From Herpetosiphon geysericola (lineage in GTDB: Bacteria > Chloroflexota > Chloroflexia > Chloroflexales > Herpetosiphonaceae), in contig NZ_LGKP01000015.1 of the NCBI RefSeq assembly GCF_001306135.1, forward strand, positions 1 through 64,000: DNA of 64,000 nucleotides, in the 5' to 3' direction. The position numbers and the translations under genes are program-made. Under the pieces are notes generated by a model that saw nothing but the letters and a program-made list of their open reading frames with translations, did not search any database and was not told the origin of the DNA. Shown here one piece after another: positions 59,602-64,000 of the stretch (position 1 is the stretch's first letter; each line of letters opens with the position of its first letter).

Positions 59602-60359
59602 TTAGTGCAACAATGCGAGTTGGAGAATTACTGGGGCGTTATCCAGAGCTAGAAGATTGGCTGATGTTGAATGTGCCAAGGCTGGCTCGGCTTTCGAATC
59701 CCCATTTGCGGCGGATGTTAAGCCGCTGGCTGACCTTGAGCCAGCTAGCCCAAATGCTGCACGTAGACGTTGATCAGTTGCTGATGGCGGTTAATCAAGC
59801 TTTAAATGTGACCAAACAACCAGTTACGCCCCCAATTGAACCCCCTGCTTGGCTGCAAGAACGCCCAATTTATCAAACAATCTACGTTGATCAGATGAGC
59901 AATGAAGTTGATGACCCTGTGCAATTGATTTTGCGCAGCGCCAAAACTGTTCCAGCAGGCACAGTCTTATTGCTGGTTAATGCGTTTGATCTCACTCAGC
60001 TTTGCGCCAGCTTAGAGCATCAGGGCTTTGTTAGTTGGCAACGCCCGAATCAAGCCCATTGGGATTGTTATCTGTATCGCAAACTCCCTGGCGAAGAGCA
60101 ATGGTTTGCTGCCCGCCCTGAGCAGAAGCAATACACAGTGATCGATAATCGTGGCCTTAAAACGCCGTTGCCCTTAGTCAATATCTTGGCAGCCTTGAGC
60201 AACTTGGAGCCAGGTCAACAATTGTTGAGTTTGACCGATCTCCAGCCAACCTACTTGTTCCCAATGCTCGACGAACGGGGGTTTATCTATAGCACCAGTC
60301 GCGCAATCGATTATGGCTATATCACCACAATTAGTCGGCCTTTGATTTCGGTTAATTGA
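59598..60359 (+). CDS. DUF1858/DUF2249-domain protein
   Basis: A 253-residue protein with an N-terminal DUF1858-like helical domain (VGELLGRYPELEDWLM, LTLSQLAQMLHVDVDQLL) and then DUF2249 (DDPVQLILRSAKTVPAGTVLLLVN, FDLTQLCASLEHQGFVSWQ). Such domains occur near nitric-oxide or iron-sulfur repair genes (Ric/ScdA-like) but a precise role is not known. Start ATG overlaps the mini-ORF stop. Confidence 0.75.
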   Translation: MISATMRVGELLGRYPELEDWLMLNVPRLARLSNPHLRRMLSRWLTLSQLAQMLHVDVDQLLMAVNQALNVTKQPVTPPIEPPAWLQERPIYQTIYVDQMSNEVDDPVQLILRSAKTVPAGTVLLLVNAFDLTQLCASLEHQGFVSWQRPNQAHWDCYLYRKLPGEEQWFAARPEQKQYTVIDNRGLKTPLPLVNILAALSNLEPGQQLLSLTDLQPTYLFPMLDERGFIYSTSRAIDYGYITTISRPLISVN

Positions 60360-60445
60360 ATAGATCATTATCGCAACTCTACATCCTCAAAAGGGTTTTT
60401 AATGAATAATTGAATTGGTCACCATCATTTATGCAATTGGTTGTC

Positions 60446-60509
60446 ACCACCCTTCCGTCCCGCCTCAAGGCGGGCAACGCAGGGGCTTTAATCCCCCTGC
60501 GCCCGCTCA
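60446..60509 (+). repeat. Two-hairpin intergenic element, copy 5 (diverged)
   Basis: CACCACCCTTCCGT, CCCGCC-tcaa-GGCGGG, AACGCAGGGGCttta-ATCCCCCTGCGCCC. Both stems are kept although the sequence differs from other copies. Confidence 0.75.
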
Positions 60510-60609
60510 AGAGCAATGTGTGGCAGACAGACAGCATTTGATGAACCTGCCATGGTGTGGTTCGCAGCGTCGCAATCTAGGGCTTTACATTTGGCCAAAG
60601 CTGGGTTAT

Positions 60610-60632
60610 CATATCGGATATTACCGAAATGA
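60610..60632. promoter_or_regulatory. ArsR operator, copy 1
   Basis: CATATCG-GATATTA-CCGAAATGA, immediately before the arsR start. The same 23-base layout recurs at 60954-60976. Confidence 0.7.
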
Positions 60633-60641
60633 AGGTTGGTT

Positions 60642-60938
60642 ATGACATCGGCGCTACCCCATGAAATTCAGGCTTTTTTGCGGGCTTTGGGCAACGAAAC
60701 CCGCCAAACGATCTTGTTTTTGTTTGCCAGCCACCAGCAACTGACGGTTGGCGAAATTGCCGAACTGGCCCAGATTGGTCAATCGACCGCTTCAGAACAC
60801 TTGACCATGCTCAAACGCGCAGGCTTGTTGACGTCAACCCGCCAAGGTAAAGAGGTCATCTATCAAGCTGATAACCAACAAATGGTGGCCTATGCAGAGG
60901 AATTATTAACCTACTTAAAAACCTGTACTTACGAATAA
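60642..60938 (+). CDS. ArsR family regulator without metal Cys
   Basis: A 98-residue winged-helix repressor: FLRALGNETRQTILFLFA and TVGEIAELAQIGQSTASEHLTMLKRAGLL. The usual metal Cys pairs of ArsR/SmtB (ELCVCDL-like) are missing; one Cys occurs near the C-terminus. The ATG at 60642 follows AAGG; an in-frame TTG at 60636 is an alternative. Operators at both ends imply it represses itself and the adjacent dehydrogenase-like gene. Confidence 0.88.
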   Translation: MTSALPHEIQAFLRALGNETRQTILFLFASHQQLTVGEIAELAQIGQSTASEHLTMLKRAGLLTSTRQGKEVIYQADNQQMVAYAEELLTYLKTCTYE

Positions 60939-60953
60939 TATTTTTTTATTCAA

Positions 60954-60983
60954 CATATCGTTATATTCCGAAATGACGATATG
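60954..60983. promoter_or_regulatory. ArsR operator, copy 2
   Basis: CATATCG-TTATATT-CCGAAATGA, followed by CGATATG so that CATATCGT and ACGATATG form an inverted repeat. It lies 21 bases before the dehydrogenase start. Confidence 0.75.
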
Positions 60984-61003
60984 TTATTTTAGGGAGCAAC
61001 TCA

Positions 61004-62068
61004 ATGCAAGCAATTGTGATTTTAGGTGGCTACGGGGTGGTTGGTTCGCAAATTGCCCAAATCTTACGCCAGAGCCATAGCGATTTGCCTTTGATTTTGG
61101 CGGGTCGCAATCCCGATCAAGCCCAAGCCTTGCTGGCAGAGTTGGGTGCACACACCAGCGTAGCGGCAGTTGATGTGCTCAAACCGAAGCCGTTGGCCGG
61201 CTTGCAACCACGCGCGATCATCAATGCAGTTAACGATCCGCATGATTATGTGTTGCAGGAAGCCGTGGCGCGGGGGATTCCGCTGGTCGATATTACGCGC
61301 TGGACATCACGCTTACAACATACCTTGAATGGGCTTGATCGGGCTGCGCTCAAGGCTCCGTTGGTCTTTGCCTCGCATTGGATGGCGGGCTTGGCAAGTG
61401 TGGTGGCGGTTGCAGCAACGCAGCAATTAGCCCACACCGAACAGCTTGATTTGCATGTGCTGTTTTCGCTTAAAGATAAAGCTGGGCCAAATTCGATTGA
61501 ATATATGCAGCATCTTACGACGCCGTTTACGATCACTGAAAAGTATCAGCAGCGTGAGGTTTATCCCTATACAGAGCCACAAACCGTTACCTTTCCCAAT
61601 GGCTACCGTGCTAAAACCTATCGCTTTGATACGCCCGATCAATGGACGTTGCCGCAAAGCACCAGCGCTGCAAGTGTTTCAGCGCGGATCACCTTTGATG
61701 ATCGTTTGACGATGGGGTTGTTGTTGAGCTTGGCCCGCTCGGGCGTGTGGAAATTGTTGATGCATCGGCGCTTTGATCGCTTGCGGCATGCGTTGCTCTA
61801 TAATCCAGGCAAGGGTGCGGCCCATGAATTGGTGTGGCAGATTAGCGGGCGCGATGCTGCTGGCAACCCACAGCAACTGACCAAAACAATTGTTGATCCG
61901 CAAGGCCAAACCCATTTGACCGCTGTGGGCGCGGTGATTCAGCTTGAAACGATGTTAGGGTTGGATGGCAGTCCCGCTTTGGATGCAGGCATCTACTTTC
62001 CTGAAACTGCGCCAAAGTTGGCCTATGCCTTGCAGCGCATGCAGCAGCTTGGGGTGGAATTGAATTAA
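61004..62068 (+). CDS. Saccharopine dehydrogenase-like NAD(P)-binding protein
   Basis: A 354-residue protein with an N-terminal Rossmann fold (AIVILGGYGVVGSQIAQIL, LILAGRNPDQAQALL) of the saccharopine dehydrogenase/trans-acting enoyl reductase type. The rest has the mixed alpha/beta pattern of that family, with no clear substrate motifs. AGGGAG before the ATG. Its operator indicates control by the ArsR-like repressor, and a terminator hairpin follows. Confidence 0.8.
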   Translation: MQAIVILGGYGVVGSQIAQILRQSHSDLPLILAGRNPDQAQALLAELGAHTSVAAVDVLKPKPLAGLQPRAIINAVNDPHDYVLQEAVARGIPLVDITRWTSRLQHTLNGLDRAALKAPLVFASHWMAGLASVVAVAATQQLAHTEQLDLHVLFSLKDKAGPNSIEYMQHLTTPFTITEKYQQREVYPYTEPQTVTFPNGYRAKTYRFDTPDQWTLPQSTSAASVSARITFDDRLTMGLLLSLARSGVWKLLMHRRFDRLRHALLYNPGKGAAHELVWQISGRDAAGNPQQLTKTIVDPQGQTHLTAVGAVIQLETMLGLDGSPALDAGIYFPETAPKLAYALQRMQQLGVELN

Positions 62069-62073
62069 TTGAA

Positions 62074-62109
62074 GAAGCAGCGGCTTGCGAAATAGCAAGG
62101 CGCTGCTTC
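62074..62109 (+). terminator. Terminator
   Basis: GAAGCAGCG (62074-62082) and CGCTGCTTC (62101-62109) form the outer stem, with inner CTTGC-gaaata-GCAAG; TTTGCTT follows. Confidence 0.85.
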
Positions 62110-62120
62110 TTTGCTTAGAT

Positions 62121-62588
62121 TTATTGTGCCATCGCGAAGGCACCATACAGAATCAGAAAATTAATCATAACGATTGCAGCATGCACGATTAAGCCGTTGC
62201 GTAATGTGGGTTGCGAGCCAAGATCAACCGCGTTATTAAATGGCACAAAAAGCCCGTGTTCGGCAGTTTGGGCATGCGTGTGCACGCGCAACCGCAACAG
62301 ATCACTGGTTCGATATGGCCCTTCGGTGTAGGCATTGCGCAGCATGGGCACATATTTTCGGCCTATGATTAACCCAATTATGCCAACAATGATTAATTCA
62401 GGAAAGGGTAGCGGTAATGCTCCGCGCTGAATCAAATAGCAAAATAGCCCAAAATATTGGCCAATGCTTAGCCAACGTAAACTATGCAGCAAAAACCAGC
62501 GAATCGTTGTTTTGAAAAATGCATAGCCATAACACAAGCTGATCCAGCCAATTAATCCTATTCCGAGTAGAAAGAGATAGAAGAGCAT
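62121..62588 (-). CDS. Small membrane protein of unknown function
   Basis: A 155-residue protein with about four helices (MLFYLFLLGIGLIGWISLCY, IGQYFGLFCYLI, ELIIVGIIGLIIG and VHAAIVMINFLILYGAF). The loop YVPMLRNAYTEGPYRTSDLLRLRVHTHAQTAEHG has several His and Arg. I do not recognise the family. It converges with the dehydrogenase gene over a terminator. Confidence 0.6.
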   Translation of the reverse strand: MLFYLFLLGIGLIGWISLCYGYAFFKTTIRWFLLHSLRWLSIGQYFGLFCYLIQRGALPLPFPELIIVGIIGLIIGRKYVPMLRNAYTEGPYRTSDLLRLRVHTHAQTAEHGLFVPFNNAVDLGSQPTLRNGLIVHAAIVMINFLILYGAFAMAQ

Positions 62589-62893
62589 AAAAACCTCGCA
62601 CTTAAGCGTAAATGTTGCTTGGCAGTCAACTATTTTCTGTACAACATACTAAATCATAGGGTTATGGATCTAGGAATAAACACCACGCTTGTTGAGCATG
62701 TTGATCGACTGAAGCGTGCTGAAATTAAGTGCAGGCAGAATGATGAGGCTTGGTGGTTGGTTGGCATGGAGCGACTCTTAATCTCGACGAGGAGCATAGC
62801 AAAGCCAATTTGGCTTGTCAATAGCCCATTAACCCACAGCACCCGCTCGCACGGGGCAGAGAAGGTGCTGTGGAATGTAAGCTATGCGCGAAA
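62589..62893. other. Gene-free stretch with inverted repeat
   Basis: About 300 bases with no convincing gene. CCACAGCACC (62834-62843) and GGTGCTGTGG (62864-62873) form a 10-bp stem closing a ~20-base loop that itself can pair CCCG with CGGG. It lies just after the ettA stop codon on the minus strand and may terminate or process that transcript. A 92-codon plus-strand ORF lacks a ribosome site and a recognisable domain. Confidence 0.4.
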
Positions 62894-64000
62894 TTAATCG
62901 CGGCGCAGCTTGCGATAGGTGATGCGATGGGGATGATCGGCGGCGCTGCCTAAGCGTTTGCGGCGGTCGGCCTCATATTCGCTGTAGGTGCCTGGATACC
63001 AAACCACTTGGCTGTCGCCTTCAAAGGCCAGCATGTGGGTGGCAACCCGATCGAGGAACCAGCGATCGTGGGAAATGATCACTGCACAGCCGCCGAAATT
63101 TTCCAAGGCTTCTTCCAAGGCGCGCAAGGTATGCACGTCTAAGTCGTTGGTTGGTTCGTCGAGCAGGATGACGTTGGCGCCCGATTTGAGCATTTTGGCT
63201 AAATGGACGCGGTTGCGCTCGCCGCCTGAGAGGCTACCGACCTTCTTTTGTTGGTCTGAACCAGAGAAGTTGAAACGGGCGACATAGGCGCGCGAATTGA
63301 CCGTGCGTGGCCCTAACTGAATTTGTTCAGCGCCCTCGGAAATTTCTTCCCACACGGTTTTTTCTGGGTCGAGCGTTTCGCGGCTTTGGTCGACATACGC
63401 CAACTTGACGGTTGAGCCAACCTCAAACACCCCACTATCTGGCTGTTCTTGGCTGGTGATCATACGGAACAAGGTGGTTTTACCAGCGCCGTTTGGCCCA
63501 ATAATGCCCACAATCCCGCCCGCAGGTAAATCGAGGGTCAGGTTGTCATAAAGTAACTTGTCGCCAAATGATTTGCTCACATCGTTGGCGCGAATCACAA
63601 TATCGCCCAACCGTGGCCCTGGTGGAATGAAAATTTCCAATTCGCCTTGGGCTTTTTCAGTATTTTGGCTAAGCAATTGCTCGTAAGCGTTAATCCGCGC
63701 TTTGCTCTTGGTTTGGCGGGCTTTGGGCGCCATATTAATCCAATCCAACTCGCGTTGGAGGGTTTTTTGGCGTTGTGATTCGGCTTTTTCTTCGTTGGCA
63801 AGGCGATTTTGCTTTTGCTCAAGCCACGATGAATAATTGCCCTTCCATGGAATCCCTTGGCCACGATCCAGTTCCAAAATCCAGCCAGCCACATTATTTA
63901 AGAAGTGGCGGTCGTGGGTTACGGCGATAACCGTGCCGGGGTATTCTTGCAAGTGCTTTTCGAGCCAAGCCACCGATTCAGCATCGAGGTGGTTGGTTGG
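62894..64000 (-). CDS. ettA: ABC-F protein EttA, C-terminal part (5' end outside window)
   Basis: About 369 residues of the second half of EttA, the ribosome-associated ABC-F ATPase that gates translation in response to energy state. The visible part begins inside the first ATPase ([17 protein letters not shown]), then the P-site tether with Arg/Lys-rich [17 protein letters not shown], followed by the second ATPase with Walker [10 protein letters not shown], signature [13 protein letters not shown], Walker [16 protein letters not shown] and a switch His in [11 protein letters not shown]. Highly conserved; the N-terminal ATPase lies beyond the window edge. Confidence 0.94.
   Translation of the reverse strand, partial: PTNHLDAESVAWLEKHLQEYPGTVIAVTHDRHFLNNVAGWILELDRGQGIPWKGNYSSWLEQKQNRLANEEKAESQRQKTLQRELDWINMAPKARQTKSKARINAYEQLLSQNTEKAQGELEIFIPPGPRLGDIVIRANDVSKSFGDKLLYDNLTLDLPAGGIVGIIGPNGAGKTTLFRMITSQEQPDSGVFEVGSTVKLAYVDQSRETLDPEKTVWEEISEGAEQIQLGPRTVNSRAYVARFNFSGSDQQKKVGSLSGGERNRVHLAKMLKSGANVILLDEPTNDLDVHTLRALEEALENFGGCAVIISHDRWFLDRVATHMLAFEGDSQVVWYPGTYSEYEADRRKRLGSAADHPHRITYRKLRRD

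Noticed and set aside
62619-62897. 92-codon ORF before ettA
   Set aside because: No ribosome site, overlap with the ettA stop region, and low-complexity composition without a domain.

Overview
The window looks like chromosomal DNA of a filamentous, gliding Chloroflexota bacterium, most likely Herpetosiphon or a close relative. This is inferred from protein style, roughly 50% GC, many lipoproteins, a DnaJ-type zinc-finger kinase, a Spo0M-like protein, and intergenic DNA rich in degenerate word-like repeats; no database search was run. The protein-coding part is mostly ordinary housekeeping, transport and regulation. I see no transposase, integrase, phage genes, CRISPR array or tRNA.

Layout. 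1-460: a 5S rRNA gene, preceded by sequence that resembles a strongly diverged 23S rRNA 3' end and followed by strong terminators. 519-6538: polytopic membrane protein, P-loop protein and SpoIIE-type phosphatase on the minus strand; a metallo-beta-lactamase-fold hydrolase on the plus strand; then ccdA and folP. 7049-14267: Ser/Thr kinase with zinc fingers, a VWA lipoprotein, a HAMP-PAS-STAS sensor, a TetR regulator and a zinc-ribbon protein. 14480-20985: SDR, class III aminotransferase, a secreted DUF5107-type protein, an unknown cytosolic protein and a Spo0M-like protein. 21052-24648: MerR regulator divergent from a thioredoxin, a small HTH protein divergent from a STAND ATPase, and a response regulator. 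24783-29829: four-gene ABC-2 export operon. 30108-38628: cmk, lipoprotein, RimI-like acetyltransferase, nucleotide-sugar dehydrogenase, peroxiredoxin-like protein and TetR, a GT2/flippase pair, and an EamA transporter. 38730-45067: a complete branched-chain amino-acid ABC system (livK-H-M-G-F order) with a trailing cupin. 45770-52512: secreted GH99-like enzyme, DUF3105, psuG, and two tandem paralogous membrane proteins. 52804-64000: mutL, an RlmI-type methyltransferase, a response regulator, lon, a DUF1858/DUF2249 protein, ArsR with its likely target dehydrogenase, a small membrane protein and the C-terminal part of ettA.

The less ordinary content lies mostly between genes or at gene edges. 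There are five copies of a two-hairpin element with compensatory stem changes. Seven intergenic patches are built from the same few unrelated repeated words. A MerR/SoxR-like 19-bp-spacer promoter sits in front of thioredoxin. Two 23-bp operator copies flank arsR. A roughly 250-residue module is shared by two secreted proteins in opposite domain order. Start regions of interest include a probable ATC start, a 16-codon coupled mini-ORF, a livK leader with a four-codon ORF, and a divergent gene pair whose start codons share one CATG. The possible divergent rRNA operon end at position 1 is the observation most worth checking.
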